Of a stretch of 64,000 nucleotides of DNA, positions 9,653-21,626 are shown one piece after another. The notes beneath the pieces were generated by a model. It did no database searches and was not told the origin of the DNA. It was given only the letters and a program-made list of their open reading frames with translations. A program made the position numbers and the translations under genes. Source of the DNA: Immersiella caudata (lineage: Eukaryota > Ascomycota > Sordariomycetes > Sordariales > Lasiosphaeriaceae); NCBI GenBank assembly GCA_030512335.1, contig JAULSU010000006.1:3720001-3784000 (forward strand), given 5' to 3'. Numbering within the stretch: position 1 is the first letter of the stretch; each line of letters starts with the position of its first letter.

Positions 9653-12600
9653 ATGCTACCCGCGGTAGACCTCCTGGCCAACAACTCCGTGCTCTCCTTC
9701 CTCGACAGCGACAAAGAGGATGAGACCGTGCCCAAGGAGAAGCGTCGCCCTCGGGATCCGGATCGCCAGGATCTGTTCAAGAGGCTCACGCTGAATGCCA
9801 GGGAGCGTCCAGCGCGCGATGGAACCCCAGGGCCAACCCGCACGGCAACGGCGGCCATGGATCTGGTCTTGAGCGCGGGTACTCTGTCCCCACCGCAGAT
9901 TTCGTGGCTACAGTTCCTCCGGATGGCCTGCACGTATACGGCAGACCTGATACCGGACAGCAGCAAGCCCATTGACCCCGCTACGGCCAAGGCCAGGTCG
10001 ATGAAAACCAGCGTGGCGATACTCGACTGGATTCTCCCCGACATGAGGAGGCTCCCGGCGTCTCTGAGCCATGCTGATGGGTTGGTCGTGTTGATCGAGG
10101 GGTCACGGGAGCTTGAGATAGAGAACGTCACTGCCGAGGCCTTGGGTCAGCTGCGGAATCGCGTCTTCGGCGCTGATCCGTTGCGCGTTATACGCTACTT
10201 GATGCAGGAAGAAAAGTTCGTCATTGACGAGGACGTCGATACTAGCGAGCGCCTTTCCGAGGTTGCGGAGAAGATTCTCGCTGTTGCGCTGGATGCAAAT
10301 ATTGGCATAGTACGGGGCGCCGCGTTGACCGATCAAGTGGCGCAGCGCTTCGTCGAGGAAGGCGAGGAAGCCCCGGACGAGCTGACCATGGAAACGGCCA
10401 TCACATGCATTCAGTCCGCCAAGAACCTCTCTCGCATCACAGATGACGCTCACGACGTAGTGTGCTTGTACAACAAGAACTTCCGGTCGGTGCGGCAGAT
10501 CGCGCAGGCGGCGCTGGAAATCTTCCGCTCCGAAATGAAGGAGGCAGACATGCCGGAAGCGGTGAGCGCCAAAATCCACGATCGGGCCGAGCGCGTGGAC
10601 TGCTGGAGTGAGCACCGATGGTTGGCCCTGTTGGAATCAAGCCGGCGGGAGTTCACGTCCATCAAACCGAGGCCCGAAACGGGAGGAAAGCCACCACCAG
10701 GAGTCGGCGCCTCAGTGAACAATCTGACAGACATCTTTCGGCTTGAGGACAGAGCAGTGGACCCCTGCTGCTCCGTGACGAGCTTGTCGGCGTACTTTGC
10801 GTATCTCATGAACGAGCTGAACACAACTCGGACCGCTACAGACTCGGTTCTCGACATTCTCCGGGAGCGGCGCCCGGACCTGTACAAGCTTGAACTGTCG
10901 TGTGCCAACTCGCAGACACTCATCCCCTATGTGTGTCTGGTCAACGAAGTGCTGGAGTCTTACATCCGCTCCAAGGAAGGCAGTTCCCTCCCGCCGCGGA
11001 CCGTTCCCAGCGCGCTGATGTCCAGCCAGGCGGAGAGCTCCGATGTCATCGCGCCATACACCACGCCCAGCGACGCCAGCAGTGACGACCACCCAGAAGC
11101 TGTTTACAGACCGGGAACAACCGATGACAAGGTGTACACCCTTGTAGCAAAACAAATGTTTCCCTTCACATACTTTCCATACGACCGATCTCGCGATGCT
11201 GTCGAGCAGTTTCTTTCAGCCTTTGAGATCCGCATGACAGACTTTACCGACACCTTCGCATCTCCCCGACTCCTTCTACAGGACCTGCAGGACAAGTACC
11301 GCACTCCTGAGGATACCGCTGCTCTTGGCGTCCAGAAGAAGTTGCTGAACGGCATCGATGAGGTCCTGGAGAGACAGCGCGCGGCTGAGACGATTGGGCT
11401 GAAGCAGGCTGACTTCGCGGCCATCACCGGCGAGACCTTCTTCCCTGGTTGGCTGGCAGAGCTGATGATCGGGCTGGCGAAGAAAAAGACGGCTGTCGAT
11501 ACTCTGTGCCCGTGGAACGCAGCGGCGCTCTGGGGATACACGCAACGAGATGCCGTCGAAGCCAAAGTTGCGACGGCCACCGAGTGCATGCTCGATTTGA
11601 AGAGCCAGGCTGGGCTGTCCTTCATCAAATATGAGCTGATTCGGCGCTCCGGCCTTGAGCTTGCCGAGATTCTTGAACTTGCGAGGTCACAGTGCTTTGG
11701 CCAGCATCTCGTCATCACGAACGAGACCGGATCCAAGGATTTCGACGGTGGCCTTGAGGATCTGCGGCTTCTCTCAAACGCGACATCACCGCCGTTTAGC
11801 CAGCTGACCGAAGAACTTTGCTTCAGTCTGCAAGCTTTTCTCCGGCTGAAGGCCAAGCTCGGGTGGTCGACGAAGCAACTGGACGCGGCCATCTTCTCGC
11901 TGCGGAATCTAGAGATGGGATCCACGCCGGGCACAGCACGAAAAGACGCCGTCGCTGTCGATAGCGGTTGTCCCTCCGAGCTGCCGTCCATCTCCGCGTT
12001 CACGATCAAAAATATTGCGGCGATCGTGAAACTGGCCGAGCTGAGCGGAGTTGGCGCAAGCACACTCTTGGCTCTGTGGGGTCCTATCGATGCCTACGGC
12101 AGCAACTCCGTCTTGCAACGCCAGTTTCTCACTCGAACGGTCCGAGAAGTTGATTCTACGTTTTCAGCTCCCACAATGGGCGAGAACTTTCTCCAGGACG
12201 GGGAGAGCACAACCGTGGATGGGCACCGCGAGGGCTTGTGCGCCAGCTTGAAGTGGCCCGACCAATCGCTTAACGATCTCCTGGAGATGACTGGGCTTCA
12301 TGACGCGAAGCTCAGCGTCACCAGCTTTTCGACATTGTTTCGACATGTGCTTCTTTGTCGGATTCTTGGTGTGGCGCCCACCCAGTGCGCCCAGTTCTTC
12401 TCGCTCTTCTTCTCGGCCCAAGAATACCCGCTTGCAAACCCCATTGTCACCTTGAAGACGATTCAGAATTGGAAATCGTTGCTCGATGCCGGGTGGACCG
12501 TCGAGTCGCTATCCACAGCGCTGCCAAATGAGCTCGTTGACACAACACCGAGCGGGACTGGTCTCGCGACGACGGCGGTCATCTTGGATGGGGCGAGAGA

Positions 12601-15600
12601 TATCAGGAAAACCCTTCCCTTCCTCGCAGCGGATGCGCCAAATGCCCAGGACATTGCCGACTGCATTGCAAGGATGTTTGAGGGCGAGGAGGCGGCATCT
12701 ATGGTGCGCTTCGTCGAAGGTAAGCGTTCGTGCGGAGCCTTGGTGTAGAGTTTCAGATCACTGAACAAAATTGCAGGTACCGAGACACGTCAGTTCGTCG
12801 TTTCCCTGGAGAGGAAGGAGTACTTGCAGTCCCTGAGTGAGGCATGTGCGAATTCTTCCTGGCCCCAGCGCCTGTTGGTCGCGCCCGACCCTGGTAGTGG
12901 CTTCCGCGCAGAGTTCAGTCTCCGGGGCGTGCTTTCCAACCCAGAATGGAACCAGATCAAAATCGAACTCGGCAGATCGAAAATTCCCGCGCAGAAGGTG
13001 GCAGAAGTCCTGGCCAAAATTGACGAGGCGAAAGAAACCTCGCAGCGGCCGTGGGCAATTCTCCAGGGTCGCATTGGCAATACCGAAGATGGAGCGGCAA
13101 GACTTGATTCCAGCGTGCTCGATCCGGCCAAGGCCGCGCCAGCGCTTCCAGCCAGCCCCGGCCAGGGACGCAGCCCCGAGGAGGCCTTTGGCATCCAGCA
13201 AGAGCTTGAGGCCCGCAAGCGCAGAAAGGCATTTTTGGACATCGCTGCGCCAACCATTGTCCAGGAGCTGCTCGAAACACTGATCACTACCGCAGCAAAG
13301 GACCTCGTCCCGGAGCTGGACCCCTCTCTCTTGTCCATCTTGATGTCAAGAGTGGTGCAGGTAGATACAATCGACGGCGCCTCGAACGTACCGGCCATGG
13401 AGGCTTTGCAACATCTTGCCGAGGCGTCCAACACACATTCAGATTCTACCGAGCCCCTCGATGCCTACTTCACGCCAGCCACCACGGATATGTTTACTCT
13501 GTCTCTCGACAATAACGTCAGCCCCGAAAACCAGCCACTCGTGAAGCTGCGCGTCAACGGCCTTGACATTCGGTACGACCAGGCCACCAAGAAGTTCGGC
13601 TCATTCCGCATGACCGGCGGCCAGTCTTACCTGCTTGAGGGAAACTTTCCGTTGGCTGCATTGTCGTGGTCCACACCCAAGGTTCCATCTTCATCCTTCA
13701 CCGGCAAGGTATTGGTGCCTTCAGCGACAGCGCGGCGCGCCTCGCAGATTGAAACCGCCATCCGCCGAGCCGCCAGCATTTGCCAGACGCTGAAGCTCAC
13801 AGCCGAGGAGCTTGAGTACATCAGCATGCCCAAGACTTCCCGCATACTCGACGTTGACCTCAACCGTCCAACACTCGACGATCTGGTTCGCATGCAGAGG
13901 TATCGAAAACTTCGCGACGCCGCGACTCGGGGCAAAGCAGAGAGCAGTCTCACCAAGCTTTTCTCCTGGATGTCGAGCACCGACGAAACCACGACTCTGG
14001 ATCAACTCGCCGCGAGGATCGCCGAGACCACGGGCTGGAAGTTAGGACGCGTCTCTAGCGCTATCAGAACGCAAAATCCGGGCATGACCGACGCGCAGCG
14101 TGTTGAGTCTATGAAGTCGCTCCCAGCGCTGTTCAGTCTCCAGGATATTCTCCGCCTCGATGACCAGTTCGTTCGGGTGTGCGGCGCAAACTCCCAAATG
14201 CCCATGACGATCTTGTTCGGGCTGGCTTCGCCGCGGAAGACGCTATCCGCCGACTACTCAAGCCACGCGCGGTCGCTGGAGATGCGGCTCACGCCCACAC
14301 AGCGTGAGATGGCGGACGATGCGCTGATGCAGACTCAGCGCAGGGCGCTGGTGGAGTACCTTTTGCAACAGCCATATGTGCGTGTCGATCTGAAGATTTG
14401 GGACGCCGACGGCCTGTTTGAATACTTCCTCGTGGATGTGCAGATGGGCCCGCAGCTTCGCACATCGCGCGTCAAGCAGGCCATATCCGTCATCCAGCTG
14501 TTTGCGCAACGCTGCTTGCTGGGGCTGGAGCCAAAGGTCAGCAAGGACACGTTGCCACGAGAAAAGTGGGAATGGATCCAACAGTACAGCCTCTGGGAAG
14601 CCAACCGCAAGCTGTTCTTGTACCCCGAGAACTGGCTAGACCCCGGTCTGCGTGATGACAAGAGCGAGTTGTTTGTCGAGCTGGAAGCGAGCTTGATGCA
14701 AAAGGATCTCAGCATGAACACCTTTCTCGAGGCCACGAAGACGTACATTTCCGGACTCAACGAAATATCCAGGCTGGAAATCGTGGCGTACCTCCTCGAG
14801 CAGAGAGGGAACAACGACATTTACCATATCTTTGGGCGCACACGCACGGCGCCGTATGCCCTCTACTACCGCAAAGCAACTGTAATACGAGAGTCAACAG
14901 AACCGCCTCGCGCAGACGTCATGTGGCGCCCGTGGGTCAAACTCGACGTCGACGTCGGCTCGGTCGAGAATGAGTGGGATGGCAAGCGGCTCGAATCGGC
15001 AGGCTTGTACATTTTGCCCCTGATCCGGGATGGCCGACTCTACCTGTTCATGGCTCAGACCACGCCCAAATCGGTTGGTTCGTCGTTGCCAGTGGGTAAT
15101 TTTGACAGCTTCAAAGGTAGGGATGTCGGCTCTGGTTCCCCTGAGAAGGTCTGGGAGGTCACCTTGGCCTGGACCGAGCACAGCCACGGAAGCTGGGCAC
15201 CCAAGCGCGTCTCTCCGGGCAGCCTGACTGTCCAGAGCACGGAGCTGTCGTCCGTTTCACAGTTTCGCATGGACCCAATTTTGGACGGTGAAGTCCTTTC
15301 CTTGATGATCAGTGTGTCCAAAGGGAGCAAGGAAAGTAAAAATATCGGTCAATTTGTGTTCACCAGCGACCAAGTGCGGGTTCGCAATGTCAAACAGATC
15401 CAAGGCAGCGACAACGCGGCAACCGCGCAGCGCAATGCAGAGCTATGGGCCCCCAGCCGCCCGGTCCAGACTTGGTTTCAACGGCCTACGGTGGACTTGG
15501 CTGCTGGCCCGACTACAACATACGGAGAAATTGCACTGCCGTCTCCGGAGACGGAGCAACAGAGAGAGGCTGCCCAGCTCTTCCGCGCGCGCAACGTGGT

Positions 15601-18600
15601 ATGGTTCGTACCTCCTGCTCTCGACACCCACGTCCGCTCGGAGAGAGCCGAGAAGCCAGAAAAGCCGATTTCTCTGATGTGGACTTTTGCCCCTGGCCAA
15701 ATCAAGCCGCAGACAGACACGTTGGACAAGAGCATTTGGCAGTCGAAGATTGGCGGTCCGTATACCGGCTTTGCGCTTGGAGCTCATTTTGCGGACGGCT
15801 CATCGGCCAGCTACTTCTCGGTGCCAGTGAGCAACCCAAATAATACGTGGTGGACGCCCAGCACCCTGCGCTCACAAATGGAACTGGCGGTCATCGACCA
15901 CAGGTTCTCTCACGAGCTGATGAAAGCCACAGCAACACACGTTGAGCCCCTGAGAGCTGTCTACGCTGCCTTGGCTACGTCGTCGGCACAACGAGGTATC
16001 GAGACGTGGGGTGCCCGCTGCGGGGTCCCGGCGCATGAGCTCGGTCAGCCCAGCGCCCTCTACAACTGGGAGATTGGACTGCACGCCGTCATGCTCGCCG
16101 TCGACCGTCTCTGCTCGACGCAGCAATTCGAGGAAGCATTGGAGTTGGCACGGCTTGTCTTTGACCCCACAGCAGAAGTCCCGGTCAAACAGCTGGTTAA
16201 AACTGTCAAGACAGACCAGAAGGATAGAGCAGGGAACCTCATCTCCCGGAAGGAAGTGGTTGTGTCCCTTCTCGAAGCCCGCGCCGCCGAACTCGTCAGC
16301 CCAGCAACCACACAACTCCAGCTTGACGAGCAATCCACATCTTGCTGGCGGTTTCCCCCCTTCCAGGAAGTTGCGCGCCAGATTGTCAGAGACAAAGGAA
16401 AGGACGCGTTGGACATGGAGGAGATGGACAGGTTGCTGCAGCCGGCGATCATGGAGCGGAAATCACACGGCGCCCTCGTCCACGCTACGGCACGTGGAAG
16501 ACCAACAGCGTACATGAAGTGGATCATTATGAAATACGTCGACATCTTGGTCGCCAGCGGTGATGTTCACTTTCGAAAAAGCACGTTGGAGAGTTTACCT
16601 CTAGCCACACAACGGTATGTGGAAGCCGCGCATGTCCTTGGGCCGTTGCCTCCCCGAGTCCCGCAGCTGGCCAAGCGAAACGGCCGCGGTTTGACCTTTG
16701 CGGAGCTCATCGCCGAGGACGACGAAGAAGACGACGCCTTGCGACTGAAAAAAGGCGAGGCAAGGTTCGAGTTGGACGCACCCTTCTCCCCCGAGCTTCA
16801 GGAGGGAGACCGCAAAAAGGAGAGGATCGTCGGCTTTCTCAAGACCAAGTACTTTGGCATCCCCCTTAATCCCAGGTTCGCCCAGCTGCGTGCACTGGTG
16901 AATGTGCGCCTCTTCAACATTCGCAACGGACTCGACATTCAAGGACGACCCGTATCGTACTCGCTGATCGAGCCTCCCATCGATCCGGGTGCGCTCATGG
17001 CCCTGGACAAGGCGGGCTTTGGCATGTCGGCAGCAGCGGCCATGGTCATGGGCGACCGGGACAGCCCGCTTCCCCGCCAGCGTTTTGAAGTCTTGGTGCA
17101 GCGAGCATCCGAGCTCTGTGCCGAGCTGCGCGGGCTGGGGGAGCGGATGCTTGCCGCCGTGGAGAAGAAGGAGATGGAGGCCTTCAACGTGCTGCGGGTG
17201 CGTCACACTGCGCACATGCAGCGCATGATGCTGGACATCCGGGAAACCCATCTGGAAGAGGCCCAACAGGTTGTTAACTCGCTGCGCATCAGCCGCGATT
17301 CGCAAGTGTCCCAGCTCGCCTACTACCTCGCTTTGATCGGCGAGCCCACATCGCGTCTTCCGTCGGAAAAAGATCCTTGGGTGGACATCGAACAAGACAT
17401 CGACGCTCCGACAAACGACGACATGCGCATGTCGAGATACGAGAAGGAGGAGATGGACAAGGCTGACAGCGCTGCGATGCTAGGCCTGATCGCCCAGGGC
17501 ATCGATACCCTCGTTGCCCCCTTCTTCGTGGTGCCAACCATCTCGGTCAACGCCATGCCGCTCGGCGTGGGCACCACCGCGCAGGCCCCCGGAGGAAACT
17601 CAATCGCCTCCATGATGCAAGCTGGATCCTCGGTGCTCCGGTTCGCCTCCATGATCCAATCAGACAAGGGAAGCCGGGCCGCACGCAAGGCGCAGCTGAC
17701 GAGGCAGCTACAAGACCGCCGTTTCCAGGCCAACATGCGCGGGCGAGAGATCAAGAACATCGACAAGCAAATCGAGATCCAGAAGCTTCGTGTAAAGGCT
17801 GCGCAGAAGGAAATTGAACAGCAAAAGGCCGAAATCGAGGAGTCGATGCAGATCGAGGCCTGGTACCGCACCAAGTACACCGACGAACAACTGTACAGCT
17901 GGGTTGAAAAGAACCTGCGGGGACTCTACTTCCAAGCCTACACGCTGGCCTTGGCTACCGCGCGGCGCGCCGAAAGTGCCCTCGCTTTCGAGCGCGGCCG
18001 CAGCGATCCCATCCTGCGCCCTGGCGGTTACTGGGATGCCTCGCGAGACGGCCTCCTCGCCGCCGACCACCTCTACCTGGACCTCAAGCGCCTCGATTCT
18101 CTCCACCTCGAGTCACGCTTCCACGACTACGAAGTCACAAAGACAATCTCTCTGCGCCAAATCGACCCCCTCGCCCTGATGCGTCTGCGCATCAGCGGAA
18201 GTACCACCTTCTCGCTCGACGAAGTTCTCTTCGACATGGACTTCCCCGGCCACTACATGCGCCGCATCCGCTCAGTCGCCGTCTCCATCCCCGCCATTCT
18301 CGGTCCCCACAGCTCCGTCAACGCAACACTCAGTCTGCTGTCGCACAAATACCGCACTTCCTCCGTCGTGACCAAACTCGAAGATTACAGCACAACCACC
18401 GACCCCTCCTTCCGCACAGATCACGTCCCCATCTCCTCCGTCGCCATCAGCACCGGATCCCGAGACCCCGGCGTTTTTGAATTAGGCTTTGGTGGACCGC
18501 GGTACATGCCCTTTGAAGGCGCCGGCGCCATTTCCACCTGGCGGCTCGACCTCCCCTCGGAAGTCCGCCGCTTCGATTACGAATCCATCAGCGACGTTTT

Positions 18601-19150
18601 GCTTCATGTGCAATACACCGCCCTGGAAGGAGGTGCTTGTCTCCGCGCGGTGGCCAATGATTCTGTGCGAGGTGCGATTCGCAAGGTGGCTGAGTCCGAA
18701 GGGGGCAGACAGACGGGGCTGTTTGCGCTGTTTGATCTGAAAAATGATTTTGCCAATGAGTGGTTTGGGTTTGCGTCGAAGATAGAGGGCGTGAAGAGGA
18801 AGGGGGGAGCGGCGGAGGACGTGGAGATGATGCTTGGGGACGTTGGGGAGAGGTTGCCGTTTTGGACGAGGCAGCAGCAGTCGGGTGCGGGTGTTGAGGT
18901 GATGGGTATTACGCTTATTGGGAGGGATGTGGGTTTTGTGGATGGGCTGGGGCTATCTGCGGTTGTAGGGAACGCGGAGCCGGGGAAGGTTGGGGAGTGG
19001 AGGGTGAGGAGTTGGAATGGGTTGAGTGAGAGGGACTTGAAAGGGTGGAAGATTACAGCGCGGTCGGATTTGTTAAAGGGGGATAAGGTTGGTAATGTGC
19101 ATTTGCTGGTGAGGTATGTGTTGGCTGGGAAGACGGCGGGGAGAGGGTAA
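9653..19150 (+). CDS. TcA-like protein: homologue of the Tc insecticidal toxin complex A subunit (pore and translocation tube)
   Basis: Two exons, 9653-12719 and 12777-19150, split by a 57-nt GT-AG intron (GTAAGC...TTGCAG), encode 3,146 residues without interruption. Bacterial TcA proteins are nearer 2,500. The order of parts matches TcA. Near residues 365-435 is the VRP1/SpvA-like segment (VDPCCSVTSLSAYFA, then ERRPDLYKLELSC). Near residues 1700-1760 is the so-called neuraminidase-like region (YHIFGRTRTAPYALYYRKA). At about 2660-2765 lies the long amphipathic helical region typical of the pore-forming domain, ending LYSWVEKNLRGLYFQAYTLA. Near 2845 is FPGHYMRRIRSV of the C-terminal TcB-binding-type domain. 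There is no signal peptide. In bacteria, TcA pentamers bind cells and inject a TcB-TcC-carried enzyme; neither partner is seen here. The spliced intron and unbroken frame suggest an expressed eukaryotic gene of probable bacterial ancestry. Confidence 0.9.
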
Positions 19151-20190
19151 CGTGGTTGATGGTACTGGCCTGGTGTGCACTGTACACTGTTAATTGGGGG
19201 ATCGAAGACTAGTTCCCCAGACTCTGATTGCTGATAACAAACACACCCACCCTCTTCCTACCATAATTCCCAGTCATGAACCCGAATCCATACGCCCTTG
19301 TTGAGCACACCAGACTCTCGACTGGTGTCCACCCACAGATTATGTGTAGCTGCCAGGTCTGGACAGGCGAGAAGGGGACATTTGAGAGAAGTATTGTATT
19401 CAACCGCGCGGGGATGTCGCAGAGTGCTATGACGGAGGGCAGCAATTCTTTTCGGCGGAAGAGGGAGGTGGGGAGCCGACCAGAAACGGACGGTGGGACC
19501 GGAATGTTTTAGGATGCTCGGTATCCGCCACTGCAGGTGGGACTCGTTGCCAGAGCTCCTAGATGGATTCAACCTCTGGGATTGGTTCCAGGGGGACAAG
19601 GTATTCCAGATATTCGGGCGCATAACCCGTTTGGTTAGGCACCGACTGTACGGACTCCGCCTTCTGGCGAGAGCGCGGTTCCTTGGACCGAATCTCGGCG
19701 TGAAGAAAAGTGCTTCCTGGGTCTGGTTTAGATTGCTGCCCTTGGTAGTCCTGATAAAACCTTTCCAAGTTGGTGAGACTTTAACATCCCCATTCCAACA
19801 ATCCAATTAGGGCGGCTAGGTAACTATACATCTCACAACTGTCCACTTTCAGTCTGGGGGTCTTGGAGATTGTTTCCATTTTAGCAAAGGACTGACTCTA
19901 AAGCAAAGCTTTCATGTTGACCATTTGCGGATCACCGCTCCCCCTTGACGCAACCCCCAAGTTAGGCATCGCTGGGTAAAGCAGTTGCCTTGCGAATACC
20001 CAATGGAGTGCGATTCCCCGCCACGGAAAGGCCAAGATTCAAGTCCCTATTCGTCAATGATGCAGCAACTGGCGACCAATGTTCTAACTCATCGGCGCAA
20101 TTGCCGCAAGTTTTTGTCTGCAGGCGGCTCAGCCACTCTCTGCGCTGGGGCGGGAGGTCAAGGGATTTCAACGAGGACAAACATCTCGTC
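19151..20190. other. Intergenic, possible tRNA-like relic
   Basis: No gene is supported. A 182-codon minus frame (19806-19258) has no recognisable domain. At 19965-20063 the ends GCATCG and GATGC can pair and B-box-like segments occur (TGCGATTCC, GATTCAAGTCC), so a degenerate tRNA-derived sequence is possible. No target duplication was found. Confidence 0.4.
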
Positions 20191-20362
20191 TTTTTTTTTT
20201 CTTTTTTTTTCTTTTTTTTCTTTTGTTTTCTTTTGTTTTCTTTTGTTTTCTTTTGTTTTCTTTTGTTTTCTTTTGTTTTCTTTTGTTTTCTTTTGTTTTC
20301 TTTTGTTTTCTTTTGTTTTCTTTTGTTTTCTTTTGTTTTCTTCTTCTTCTTCTTTTTTTTTT
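20191..20362. repeat. T/C-rich tract with (TTTTGTTTTC)12 minisatellite
   Basis: The decamer TTTTGTTTTC repeats perfectly 12 times at 20221-20340, flanked by T-runs and CTT triplets. It lies 73 nt upstream of the ankyrin gene start, within its likely 5' region. Confidence 0.95.
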
Positions 20363-20434
20363 AGGATTAACCGAATGGATTTCTCCGTGTCCTTATCACG
20401 GTAACTGACACGGGTGACATCTCTGCCGACAACG

Positions 20435-21588
20435 ATGGATCCTGTTTCAGGCGTCGGCCTAGCAGCGGGCGTCTTACAGATCCTCCAATTCGCGGAGAAG
20501 GTGATAAGGAGGTCGGATCTTTTGCGTGGATCACCTGATGGCGTTCTGAGGGAAGACGGTGAAATCGAGACAGCGCTTCGTCAGCTCACAGGGCTGGTGG
20601 ATTTGATTTCTGCGTCCGATGAAACCCTGGACGAAAGCTCGGCATTGCGGGTGCTGTATGGCCAGAGCGCTGAAATTGCGAAAGAGGTGTTGAATATGCT
20701 GAGCGAAACGACGGTGGCTGGCTCGACTAGCAGGCTGGTTGTTGCCAGGGCAGCCCTTCTTTCAGCGTGGAAGCAGAATGATAAGCAGCGGTTGTTGGAC
20801 AGGCTGCACTTTGAACAGACACAGCTTCTGTTGCACACGCAAAGTCACGCGCACCTGGAGCTCCGCGGGATGCAAAAGAAGTTGGATGTCATTTCGGTTC
20901 GCGTCGAGGAGATCACGGCACGAGTTGCTGGGCCAGACACGGACACGACAGCAAGCTTACCCCTAGAGCGACCCATGCTGCTGTTCACGCTGACAAATAT
21001 TTCTCAGGGCATATCCAACGATACGGCGGCCAAAGGTGTCAACGACGCCATCATCTGCGAGGAGGCCCACGAACCCCTGGCCGAAGAGCCTCTGCGTGAC
21101 ACACCTGAACTGGGGGAATCCGTCTTGGGACCTCTCAAACAGCCCGCCGAGGCACGAGGATCAAGGATAACGCTTCAACCGCCCTCGACATTTCGGTGCG
21201 GCGATGCAACCTGCGCATGCTTCTGTCATCTCGGGAAATACGTCAGAAGGCCTCAGTTTCCCAGTCGGTTTTTCGGTTCCGTCGCGTTTAGGGGAACATG
21301 CAAGAACCACATGGCCAAACTGTGGGAGTTGCAGTACTGGACCCCAGCTTTCCTCTCACACTACAATTTATACGTTACCTGCTCTTTGAGCAAACGTCAA
21401 CGGGTGCGCCATCCTTTGGGCTGAAGCTCCAGCGCAAGGTGGCGTGGGGTGGGGAAGACACCATCATTAGGTTCGCGTACAACGGTGACACGCAAGGCAT
21501 CAAATGCATCCTCGACAGCGGCAAGGCAAGCTTGGACGATGTCGATCCCAACCACGGAAGAACAGCCTTGCATGTTTGTGTTTCTACC

Positions 21589-21626
<38 letters not shown>

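Noticed and set aside
11104..12063. 319-codon minus-strand frame
   Set aside because: Antisense to the TcA-like coding region; Ser-rich shadow without domains.
19258..19806. 182-codon minus-strand frame downstream of the TcA-like gene
   Set aside because: Composition is Arg/Ser/Trp-rich without domains; not supported as a gene.
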